Source of the DNA: Diphasiastrum complanatum
Lineage: Eukaryota; Streptophyta; Lycopodiopsida; Lycopodiales; Lycopodiaceae
Reading direction: 5' to 3'
Assembly: GCA_029204225.1 (NCBI GenBank)
Contig: CM055109.1
Location: 46,974,184 to 47,038,183 of the forward strand
DNA length: 64,000 bases
The position numbers and the translations under genes are program-made. This document shows positions 47,001 to 59,000 of the stretch, piece after piece (the first letter of the stretch is position 1; every line of letters starts with the position of its first letter). The notes below the pieces were generated by a model. That model was not told where the DNA came from, did no database searches, and worked only from the letters and a program-made list of their open reading frames with translations.

Positions 47001-50000
47001 ATTTGAGGGCAGGTTTTATCTTGTGCAGGTTTTATGTGGTGCAGGTTCATCTGAAGGCGGGGCTCACGATCTCAATGAACAAGATAAAAGGGCATTTGAG
47101 AGACGGGTGCAACGGTCGCATCATTTATCATCAACTTATCCGTGCAGGATAAGGTTATTCCTCTGATCAGGAATGCAGTCGGGCCTAAGGATGCAGGGAT
47201 ATTCTTAGGAATACATATGAAACGGTGAGCAAGTCTCGAACTTTGTTCTTGAATAATAAACTTCATACCTTGAAAATGGAATCAGAAGAATCCATTACGG
47301 ATTTTATTACCAGGGTGAAGGATCTAAGAGATCAGTTGTCTTCTATAGGGGAAATTGTACTTGACAATACTCTTTTACAAATTGTCTTGAATAGCTTACC
47401 ATTTCAATATCAAAACTTTGTTATGACACTGAGTTTGAGGGAGAGATCGCCGACATTTGACGAGCTGAATGGTTTGCTACTTCAAGAAGAGTTACGAAGA
47501 CAAAATTTGATTTCTAGGGAAGATTTCAAGGAGCTGGGTTTCTTTACCAAGAATCAAGGTAAGAAGGGCCAGAAGAAGGGAGGTAATAAGGATCAAAAGC
47601 AGGAAAGCAAGGACAATTCGCAAAAAGGAGATAGTTCGAAGTCCAATCCAAAGAGAAATGGGAATTGTAACTTTTGTGGTAAATATGGTCATTTTGCTTT
47701 TGAGTGCAGGAAAAAGAAGGTAATCCAGGACAAGAAGAAGCAGTCAGGCAACTTCATTGAAGACGAAGACAAAAGTGAAGCTGTGGAATGCTATGAGTTA
47801 TTCTCAGCTTCAACATCAGAGAACTCAAATGATTGTTGGTACATTGATTCTGGAGCAACGCAACATATGACACACATCGTGAGTAGTTTACACAGTTTGA
47901 TGACACTGGTGTAAATGCACATGTCAAGCTTGGAGTTCATACAGACTTATGCGGTCCCATGCAGACTGAGTCTATAGGGGGAGCATCCTACTTCATGATA
48001 TTTGTGGATGATTTTTCCAGGAAGGTATGGATATACTTGCTTAAGTATAAGAGTCAAGCTTTTAAGTTCTTTACTCAGTTCAAATCACTTGTTGAGAAGC
48101 AGACAAGAAAGCAAATCAAGATTCTACGTTCAGATAAGGGAGGGTGAATTCATATCTACAGAGTTCCAAGAATTATGCAAAGAACATGGAATCAAGAGAC
48201 AATTTGCTTCAATTGATACACCACAACATAATAGAGTACCCGAAAGAAAGAACAGGTCTATTGTGGAGAGTGCTCGAAGCATGCTACTAGGGGCGAAGCA
48301 GTTAGTACAACAATTTACTTGCTTAACAGAAGTCCTACAAAAGCTGTTCTAAATCGAACTCCAAAAGAAGCTTTCACAGGTATAAAACCTAAAGTGGATC
48401 ATCTACGAGTTTTTGGTTGTATAGCATATGCTCATATTCCTAAAGATAATCGTCAAAAACTTGATTCAAAGGCAATCAAGTGTTTATTCCTTGGTTATGA
48501 TGAGGAAGAGAAGGCATATGGCCTTTATAATCTTACTAGTAAGAAGGTGATTATGAGCAGGGATGTTGTATTTGAAGAAAGTGAGTCTTCTACCCTAGAA
48601 GATCATGAGGAGGATGTATTTTCTCCTTCATCAAATGATGTTCAGGAAGATACAGGTCCATGTGATACAACTTCTACACAAGTTGTACCAAGGGTGTGTA
48701 CACAGGTGGATCTTGGTAAACGTAAGGAAAGGTCAAGAGTATACGTCACCTACAAAGAAGTTACCAAGATGGTATTTTGAGACTATAAAAGATAGTCAAA
48801 TGTTGGATGAGGGAGAATCGAGTCAACAAGAAGCTAAGAGATTGACACGTTCAAGTGTCAACTATTGTGAAGATGGAGAAGAAACGCATTATGCGTTTAT
48901 GGCTTCAGTGTCGGATTCAGAGGATCCTTTATTTTATGAAGATGCTGCAAAGACTGCTATGGATGAGGAGTACAATTCTATTATGAAAAACGAGACATGG
49001 GATCTTTTTGAACTTCCAGCTAGTAAGAAACCAATTGGTTGCAAGTGGATTTATAGAACCAAGTTTAAGTCTGATGGTTCTATAGATAAGTATAAGGCCA
49101 GATTAGTAGCCAAAGGATATGCTCAGAGGGAAGGGATTGACTATGAAGATACTTTTGCACCGGTTGCTAAAATGAATACTTTGAGGAGTGTTTTGGCAAT
49201 TGCATCTCATTTTGGATGGGATATTCAGCAAATGGATGTCAAAAGTGCTTTCTTGAACGATTACCTTGAAGAGGAGGTTTATCTGGAGCAACCTCAGGGT
49301 TATGAGGTTGAAGGCAAAGAGCACTTGGTTTGCAAGTTAAAGAAAGCATTATATGGGTTGAAACACACGTATGAACAATTATTTTTTGAAGCAGAATTTT
49401 CATAGAAGCATGTCAGAGTCAACGCTTTATATTATGAAAGATTTGGATGACATAGTCATTATTGTTCTTTATGTAGATGATCTTATTATCACAGGGTCAA
49501 ATAAGTCACTAATAGAGAAGATAAAGAACAATCTTTCACAGGAGTTTGATATGAAAGATTTAGAGAGACTTCAATATTGTTTGGGTATTGAAGTTTGGAG
49601 ATAAAAGGAAAATCTTTTCATATCACAAGAAAAGTATGCAAGAGAGTTACTCAAGAAGTTTAACATGCTTGATTGTAAGTCCATTTCTACACCATATGAT
49701 CCAAGTGTAAAGCTTACAAAAGAGGAAAATTCTGAAAGTGTGAATGAAACTCTTTATAGGCAGCTTGTAAGTAGTCTTATCTATCTAACGACTACTCGAC
49801 CAGACATTTCATATGCAGTGAGCATGGTGAGTCAGTTCATGTCTTTACCAAAAGTTTGTCATTGGAAAGCGGCAAAAAGGATTTTGCGTTATGTCAAAGG
49901 GACACTCAAGTATGGCATTTATTATGGTAAAGGAACAAAAATAAAACTTGAGGGTTTTGTTGATGCTGACTGGGCAGGAAATGCAGAAGATAGAAGATCG

Positions 50001-53000
50001 ACTACAGGATATGCATTTAAACTTGGAACAGGAACTATATCTTGGAGTAGTAAAAAGCAACCAACAATTGCTTTGTCTTCTAAAAAGGCAGAGTACAGGG
50101 CTACTACATCAGCAACTTGTGAAGCAATTTGGTTACGAAGGATTCTAAAAGATCTTCATATAGAACAAGTTGAACCTACAATTCTATGGTGTGACAATCA
50201 GAGTTGTATTCAGCTTGCAAAGAATCCGGTGTTTCATAGCAGGTCAAAGCGTATTGAAGTTCAGCAGCATTTTATACGAGAAAAGTTGTAGAGTGGCGAA
50301 GTAGAGTTGATCTACTGCGACACCAATGATCAAGTTGTAGATATCTTCACAAAAGGACTTGGTCGTGAAAAATTTGAGAAGTTCAGGACTCTCCTAGTTG
50401 TTATTGATAATCAGTTATCCATTAAGGGGGAGTGTTAGAATTAATGGTTAATTGTAGAGGCCAGCCTACGTGTTAGAATTTATTTCTATTTTTAGTATAG
50501 GTACTATCTATTTTTAGTATAGATATTATCTATTTTTAGTATAGGTACCTAAATTAGTACCAATTTGCTAGAATAGTATAGAAATCTATTTTAACCAAGT
50601 TAGCATAGATTTCTAGTGTTAAGACTTCATAATTAGTACTTCAATTGCTATTTTAGTAGAATAGCTTTTGCTTTTCATTGTGGACAGCCTCTATAAGAGT
50701 AGATGGGCGCCCACCTCCATTGTCGTCTCAGTTTCCAGCTTATGAAGCATAGCTTCTTGCAGTCTCTCTTCTTCTTCAGCTTGTGGTTGATGTTTTGTGT
50801 GAGTACTAATAAGATTAGTCTACTCCGATTAGAGAATCTCTTCGATTCTAACAAAACCTCTCTCCTGTTAAGTTTTGTGTGGTCCATAGCTCAGGGGCTA
50901 GATTCATTCGATCCAGGTTTGGTTGGGTTGGTTTCTCCACCATTTGATTCCCTTTGGTTGCCTTGTATCAGTTATCTAGTTTTGGATCCTTGGGTTTGGT
51001 CTTGATAGTTAGTGGGTGTAACTTACCATGAATTTTAATCCTTTCAGCTTTAAGAAATTGACACTTCAGACAATGTGTCCTCACAAGTTGGAATCATAAG
51101 TTTTCCATCTCATTCAACTATACCATCCTCTATGATGTATTTAAGGTAAGTGCGAGCAAAGAGATCAGAGATCTCCTCTTGAGACTCTACTTTTACCCTT
51201 TGCCTCTCTCACCCCTTCTTGGCAATGAGGATCCTTTGCCGAGCCTATCTAATCTTAGCAATTAGGTCATTCTCTATGACCACATAAGACATTTGATACA
51301 ATATCCGAGATAATGTATCAGCCAGACAATTTTCGTTACCTTTGTACTACATTTCCATGTGAAGTTCTTGGAACAACCCAATCCACCTGGCTTGCCGCCC
51401 TCTGAAGTCCGGCTGATTGCAGAAATACTTAAAGGTGTCATGGCCGGTGTACACATCAAATCTTGCATGCCTTGATGCCTTCAAAGCATGGATAATGGCA
51501 TACAAGTCCCTTTCATGAGTTGGATAATTCCTTTGACCAGGGTTGAGCGTCTTGCTCACTCGCATCCGTTTTCACCACAAATGGTTTCTAAGGGTCCACA
51601 ATGTTAATGTGACAAAGTTAGTCACAACTTATTTTAGAGCATCGAAACTCACAATTGAAGTTCCGTTCATTGAAGAATTTAATTTTTTGCACCATATTAG
51701 TCAATGGTGCAGCTACATGTAAATATTTTTTCACACCTTTATGATGGAACACGACCAATCTAAGAAAGCCTCTTAGTGCTATCAGGTCTGCAGGTATGAG
51801 CCAAGCAACATAGGGATCATCCTAATCCAGAAAGCAGGAGGATAAACAATTTGCACGTTCTGGATTTTTCAGAATGTGCATGCAGAGGCTTTGATTGGAA
51901 CTTTCTCATACACTACAAGTGGTAGTGATGTAGCTAATTCAGTCTATTCTACAGGTGTTAACCTGATGTTTGCATCAACACTTTATCTGTAAGGTGGTGC
52001 ATTTATGACAAGTTAACTAAGCATTGGCTTTACAGGAATGGTTTTCAAAAGCTTGATAAAATCAAGGATGCAAATAGACAAAGTAAGCAGTTGGAGGAGT
52101 TGACATCGAAGATGCGAGAATGCAAAAGGTTAGTTTCCTTGACCTTATATATGCTATGCCATGTGCCATAAGTTGCTGTAATCGTGGATATGGGGATAAG
52201 AGTGATACCTCAAACTGGGGATTATTATTTGAGTGTTGTACAATCATTTCTCAAATTTGATGAATGAAAACGATGTTAGAGAGACAAAATGTAAGGGATA
52301 AGTATAGATAGCCCTTGCTCAAAACTAGCAAAGGCTAGGAGTACGCAATAAGTGATTCAATTGCAGCTTATCATATGATGAGAACCTTTTTTTTTTCATC
52401 TCTCTAAGAAGGTAACAATTTTCTGGTTGCTGAACAGTCGGTTCTCCTGTCATGCTTCATTTTGATGCTTTTATGCTTCAAAAGATAAATTCCGAGACAT
52501 CAAGATTATCTTGTTATGAACTGTCCAAATGATAGTTTTGTGGATGACGTGTTCTCTCATGAAACATATTTATATGTAGGCCTTACAAATCTGCAATAAT
52601 GGTATGCTCTAGTGTTCTCTGGGTAAAATACGAGGAAAAATCAGTTTTTCAATATTTCTGCTACTATTTTTAAAATTCTTAGAAGTGGTTACTATCACCT
52701 GTTGTTCAGGATTGTAGTTTGAGTAATGTACTTTTAGAAACTTGAGGGTGTAGACGAGACCACTGATCAAAGATTCACTGCAGCTGCTTCTTGAAATTCA
52801 ATAAGCCTATATCCGTCAAGAGTAACCTCTCAGTTGTAGCACCTTGTCAGGGTTCATGTCATTTCTTATCCTCTTTGACAGACAAGTATATGATATCAAT
52901 TGGTATACCACCACAGTTTCTTGTGGTTCACAGCATGAGGAATTTGTCATAACCATCAAAGAATTATCCATCTATTCTTTCATTTCCTGCATTTCATGCC

Positions 53001-56000
53001 AATAAATATATTCTGGGCAACTTGCTCTGGACTGGTAAGTTCTTTCTTTACAGACTTGTTCAATTGTTGCTAAAGACATCGGCTACTTTATCTACATATT
53101 GTCATGCCCAAAGGCTCATAAGAACATATGGTTTTCTTAAATCTAAACTTAAGATACGCAGCCTTCATGTTGACCATGTATTTCAAACTAAGAATTCCAG
53201 AACAAGTTAGAACACATCTATTATTGACTTAGCATTAAGGCTACTATCCAAGGTATTTTTATACTATTGTTGTTAGTAGATAAGTACTTGCCGTATCAAA
53301 GATTGTTCAAAACAAGATTCTATCTGGAAAATGCTGTTGTATAGAATCTTTTTTTGTGATTGCTATGGAAGAGCATGCTTCTTTCCTCCTGCAAAGTCAA
53401 AGGGATATTCAGGCTAAAAATTGCAAGAAAATCAAGAAGTAAAATCTCATGGTCTATCTTAAAGGAACAAGTGGAAAAACAGCCTGAAGATGTTGATCTA
53501 TTTGAAGCAATGACCACTTCCCCCAGCATTGCATTTTTAAGGCTGAGCAAAATGTATCATGGCAGAAGAAAAGGGATTTGACTAGACGAGCAACATTGAA
53601 TAGCATTGAAAACATTACTTTGTACTATTGTAGTTTGATTCACGCGAGCTTTACCTCTTCAAGCTAGTGTCTTTCTGCCTTACAAGGGGTTTACAAAGTC
53701 CTGATGAGCCGGTGGTTATAACCATGAGAGACAAGGTTACTGTTCAACAGACCATCTAATCAAGATCACTTTTCTGGAATGAATCTTTTCATTGCAATTG
53801 AAATAGCAGAATACCATGCCAGAGTAACCTCGCATAACAACTTCCAGAATGTTTAGACCCAGTGGATCTTTCGTCTTGGTATTCATACAAAGAGATAAAT
53901 CTTGTTCCAGACCCTATAACTTGCAGAATTCCACCTGCTCGTATCGCTTTGGATGTGTCATGCAGCGGTGGGAATAGTGTGGGTTTAAAAAACTCTTTGA
54001 TGGGGTATGGCTACTTAGGCATCTAATGAATCACTAAAAGAAAATATGGATCTTAGGTTGTATAAATACCAGTACGTATGCCGTAAATGAGTTATTCACT
54101 ACATATGAATCGAAAAAATTCAGAGCCACATTGACATGCATTTTTCTTAAGGGTTGAATGTGCTATTTGAACAGGCTCATAAAAGAGTTTGACAGAGAGA
54201 TAAAGGAGGAAGAAGCAAAACATCCACCAGAAGTTGGTAAGCTTCTGAATGAGAAGAAGCAAGCACTTGTGAGTACCTTAGACTTGACCTTTCTCCTTGG
54301 TTTTTTTGGTTTTTTTTGAAGATGTTGTAGTATGTAGTATGTAGGAGTGCTGTGCGATTACCCTCGTCTGAGCTCATGTCGAAATGGCTAAAAGATGCAA
54401 GTGAATAAGCTGCTTGACAGTTATTGAGATTTTACATTGTTCATTGGCTACCTGCGCAATTTAGTGGTGTAGGGGACACTAGTTTGTGCTTTGAGTCTGT
54501 TAGAGTTTTGGAGAATGCTCATAGTCAACTAAGGTAATATTTGATTTGCTGGTTCTATGACTGCAAGCAAACTTCCAAGTTGTGCATGGTTCTTTGAAGT
54601 GTGTGGTTGTGTTCATCTGCTGGTGCTGTCCAGTTTTGAGAAGAAACTTGTAAGAGTTGTTCATGGTCACATGCACAGCATCATAAGTCAAACTTTTTTC
54701 TGAGATGATGTGCAGATCAAGGAACTGAACTCCTATGTTGCTCTCAGAAAAACGTAAGTAAAACTATCACAGTGAGAGGTTTTCATGCATCTATCTGCTA
54801 ATTAAAAATTGTTCTCATGACATCTTATATCAATTTTTAGAGATTTGATGGCAAACTGTTAACTCAGTAGTTTTTTTAGTGTATAGTCAGTATAGTAATA
54901 TCAGAGATTTTGGTTCATTTAACTTCTTAGGATCTGAATTTATTGGGGTTTGGAACCAGGGCAACAGAGTCTATAATATTTGCTGTCGTGGATGTTGAAA
55001 TTTTAATATAGAATGACAATTTTTTGAAGCCAGAGTCTGGACCTGATTTCTGAGCAAAGCTTTGTAAGTTAGTGATGGCTCTAGAGTTTGTATCTAGATT
55101 TTAGATTGGTAGCTGAACTTCCAAAATATAGGGTTGAGAGAAGATAGGTCCATCATTTAGCTTCTTCAGCTGGCTCAAACTTGAGCATTTACATCTATGC
55201 AATGTTCATTTTGAAAGTCAAATTAAAGGAACTTAGTCAATGAAGTCTGAAGGTGCTCGGTTTCATCAATTTCTTTAGAAACTCCTTATGCTAAATTTGC
55301 TTCAAAACATTGACAAAAGTTCCTCTAGTGAATGCAACCATGAACGGTTTACTTAACCATTGTAGCATTTCATGTCATGCATTTAAGTACGTTTTATGAT
55401 CCCTCACATTTCATTTCAGATTCTAGAATATCCTGATAATTCTCTCTGGTTGTTCAGGTACACAAGTTCCCTTGGAAATAGGAAGGCAGAGCTTTTTGAG
55501 GGCGGGACAGGAAGTGGCGAGCCTTTGGTGGATGATAATGTCCGCATGGCATCAAGTGAGACTGCATAGCTGGAAGTTTTACTGCAACATGATTTTATAA
55601 GTTTAAATTCTCCAAAATGCTATTGGTTCATGATTGCTAGTTTATCATAAAAAGTTTGCCTTAGCAGTGGCAGCTATAAGCTGATATTTGCACGCTCGAA
55701 AATATCGTTGGTTACTTGGACCCTTGAGGTCCTGCAACCGTAAGTTATTATCATTTGGATCCCTAAAGTGCAATATAAATATAAGCTCTAAGAAGTTGAG
55801 TGACCTGAAAGAAAGTTTGACGAATTTGAGCCACTTAGGTCAAACTTAAGGGTTTAGGAAATTATAATCAGAGTTATGAGACCTGAACCTACCCCAGGGT
55901 GCTGATGAAATGAGTAGAGGTGTCATAGCATTCGATCCATGCTATGCGTGATGAAGTTAATGGTCTAAGACTTTGGTTGGAGTCCATAGGGTTGAAAATT

Positions 56001-59000
56001 GCCTGTCTGCTTTGTTATGTCGGGTATTATCCTAGGCATAAGATCGATATATACGTAGAGTTATGAGCCTCATTTAAAGGCAGGTAATTTTTTAGGAGCA
56101 ATACCGGGTAGGTTCATCCAAGAGAGGCCTGATCTCTAAGTAAAGTCAATCTGGCTATTCCAATGTGAGCTACCTTGATTATGCTAATATGAGGTGCAAG
56201 GATATCAATCAAATTTTACAAGCCTAAGAAAAGGACCATAAAGCATCCATAGAAAAAACCTTGCAAAAGTAAGGTCTGACTAACTTACAACTGCACATGA
56301 CTGGCTTGAGGTGTACTTTGGAACGATAGTTCCTTAGGGCACATGTAAAGTTTAGGGGCTTAATGCTTTTCTGCAAAGCAGGCCTTACCCTTTGTTGAAG
56401 CTTGTTCTAATGCCTTCACTCCTGAGAAGGCAGCTTGAGGAGAGACGTGCTTTTGGAAAGAGCAAGTAATCATGGAAAATTAGTGACCAGCCTGCTTGTG
56501 GAAAAAGATTCGATTCTGCTCGCTGTTGGGCAAGAATGGAGGTAAGAGAAATGAAAAAGAAACACATAATTTAAGCTCTCAAACTAAGAGCAGCCATTGA
56601 AGAGACTTTGTTCCTCTGTTAGTTGCCTTATCAGTCTTGACTAGTCTGATTGAATACGCTGACTTGTCAGCTGAATCTCAGCAAATCTACTCGTTAAAAA
56701 AGCTCATTCAATCCTACGAATAAAACAGAGCCCAAGAAGCTTTTGTTGTAAAAGGTGGACCAACCGTTGCATTCAAAGCTACCAATTGGCCTGCATGTGG
56801 CATTGATTAGTGAGAAAGCAAAGATGGTGTTAGTTGTTCCTTGGGGATCAGACTGGTTGGAAGAAGTAAAAGATGCAACTGTCAGAATAGACCTAGGTTC
56901 TTGTTATCAGACAGTTACTTGCAATGATGAGAGAGGACTAGGTCCTCTATGCCAATTGGGACGTTTAATTTTCATTAAAAGAGGATGAGCAATAATAGCT
57001 CCTGAACCTTGTCGTTGACTGGAAAGTTGTGAGTTCAGCAGACAAGGCCCTTGTTAAGCTGAATTTCAGTGATAAAGGGTGCCAGAACTTTTAGAAGGAA
57101 GCTCCTGAACGTTGTTGTTGGCTGGAAAGTTATGATTTTGGCATAAAATTCCCTTGTCAAACTGAATTTTCGGTGATGAGGGGTGGAAATTTGCCTGAAC
57201 CTTCAGAACAAAGTTTCACTTTTGCTGCATGTTTCTTAGGCTCCTAAGTAGTTGGTAGTTAAAAATGTCAAATTTTTTCTTTCAGAGCACGTAATAGTTG
57301 AAAAGCTTCAAGACATGCAAACAAAATTGCTTGGAACTTCTTATAGGTTAGTTGTTTTTGTTTTGACTCGTTTCTGGTATTCATAGATTTTCACTGAGAC
57401 AGGGAATTAGAAAATAGGGATCAGTTTTAGGGGCCTAACATAGGGAGAGCCTAGAAAATCCCACCTGTTCTAAGCTCTTCACAGCGAAGAAGCAAGAATG
57501 CGTAAGGTCATCAGTGAGCTGCAAAGGGTGCCATAGAGACAATCTACTGTCCATCTACAGAGGAGCAAAGAAGATTTTGTCTTATTATCATAAGATACTT
57601 GATTCCACAATGTACAGGTTTCAAGGATGATAATGATCACCGTGTAAATTATGCCTCGATCATGAGTTGGCATGATTAGTATTGATCTCTATAGGATCAT
57701 GTGAAAAGTCTACAAAATAGAAATGAAAAGTGATAAGAGTAGCCTCTTAGTGGCCTTGGGCATTTCTTTTGAGGTAGCTGATGTAGCACGTGCACAATAT
57801 TATTGATGTTGGTGTCAATTCAAATACGTTAATGAGAAAAAACTAAGCTGTGGTGCCTATATTGAAAGTTTCGGATGTTAGCTGTTCTCTTACCATCCTT
57901 GTTAATGACAAGCTTAGCTAATGTCTGTGGTTGGAGCTGACTCAGTGGCTTTTCTGGTGAATTTATTATTAAAGAACCTGAAAATCTCTCCAGCCTGCAC
58001 GATAACTTGATAGAGCAGGCTAACACGTACAAAAAAGGGTATTTTCGTCCATCTGTCAAGACCATAGAAAATGGTTTGGTTTCTTAGGAATGGCCTCTTC
58101 GTTCCTAAGGAGTGGTTTTCAGGAACAGGCTCCGTTGCTGTGTCTCACAGTCCCATCTGGGTCATCTGTTAGGTGGTTGCTGATGGGTTACAAGGCCACT
58201 TTACTCAATACTGCAATCAAAAGTCCTGATGATCTGTGGTTTGTGAATCAATTTCTATTTTACTTCCTATTGCCTTTTTGCCATGTAAAATGAAATGCTT
58301 CTATGTTTGTCTTGAGTCTTTCAAATGTATCACCGGATCTGTTTATTTGGTTAGAATGCCTTACTATACATAATCTTATGGGGGAACATGTTAAAAATTG
58401 TGGCCATGCATTTGGTACCTAATGCTATTTATGGATTTCGAAGTCCTATCTTTTCGACATTGTCAATGCAATTTTCCTTCTTTGCGTCTCTTTAATTAGT
58501 GCCAGTACTCTTGAGTGCTTATATTGTATACATTTCCTAAGGACGTCATAACATAAAGTCGATTGTATTTACATTGGAGTTGACAATTCAAGACTTTTTG
58601 GATTACCTCTTTAAAATTCATAATTGCACTTCTTAGGTTGGATATCACCCAGAGCACATTATTTCATAAAATTATGTCTTTTGGGCCTTGGTTTATGACA
58701 AAGTTTAATGTCAGAAAAAAAAACAATTAAACTATTCTGCGAGGAAATCTGGACCGGTGACTATCTTCTTATCGCCTGAGAATGATCATATGAAACCTTT
58801 AAAGTTTACAGTAAGATGTATGAGAGATGCTTTTTGCTTAACATTGAGTTATTACCTTGCACTTCTACCTCACATAGCAGAAGTTCGGTTCAAAGTTGAA
58901 ATTATATCTCCAGAATGATTATGAAGTTTATCAAAGGATACCTACCAGCCTCCTAGTAATATATACTTTTTAGGAATTCTGATTTATCTTTCTTTAGGTA

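Larger units (their letters stand above)
46238..50858 (+). mobile_element. Ty1/copia LTR retrotransposon inserted in NPSN intron 1
   Basis: A complete but decayed copy. The target duplication AAACC is perfect on both sides (46238-46242 and 50854-50858). 5' LTR 46243-46644, PBS 46645-46657, gag to RNase H 47081-50290, PPT 50421-50432, 3' LTR 50433-50853. Coding order Gag, protease, integrase, RT, RNase H is that of Ty1/copia. The element lies in the same orientation as the host gene, so its LTR polyadenylation signals could affect transcription through intron 1. Stops, shifts and deletions preclude its own mobility. Confidence 0.95.

Noticed and set aside
57287-57347. A possible extra NPSN exon (AG acceptor, EHVIVEKLQDMQTKL, GTTAG donor)
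   Set aside because: The exons at 55458-55555 and 59068-59147 already join in frame with family-like sequence (VRMAS-T-MSNQ). No NPSN protein I know has residues between them.
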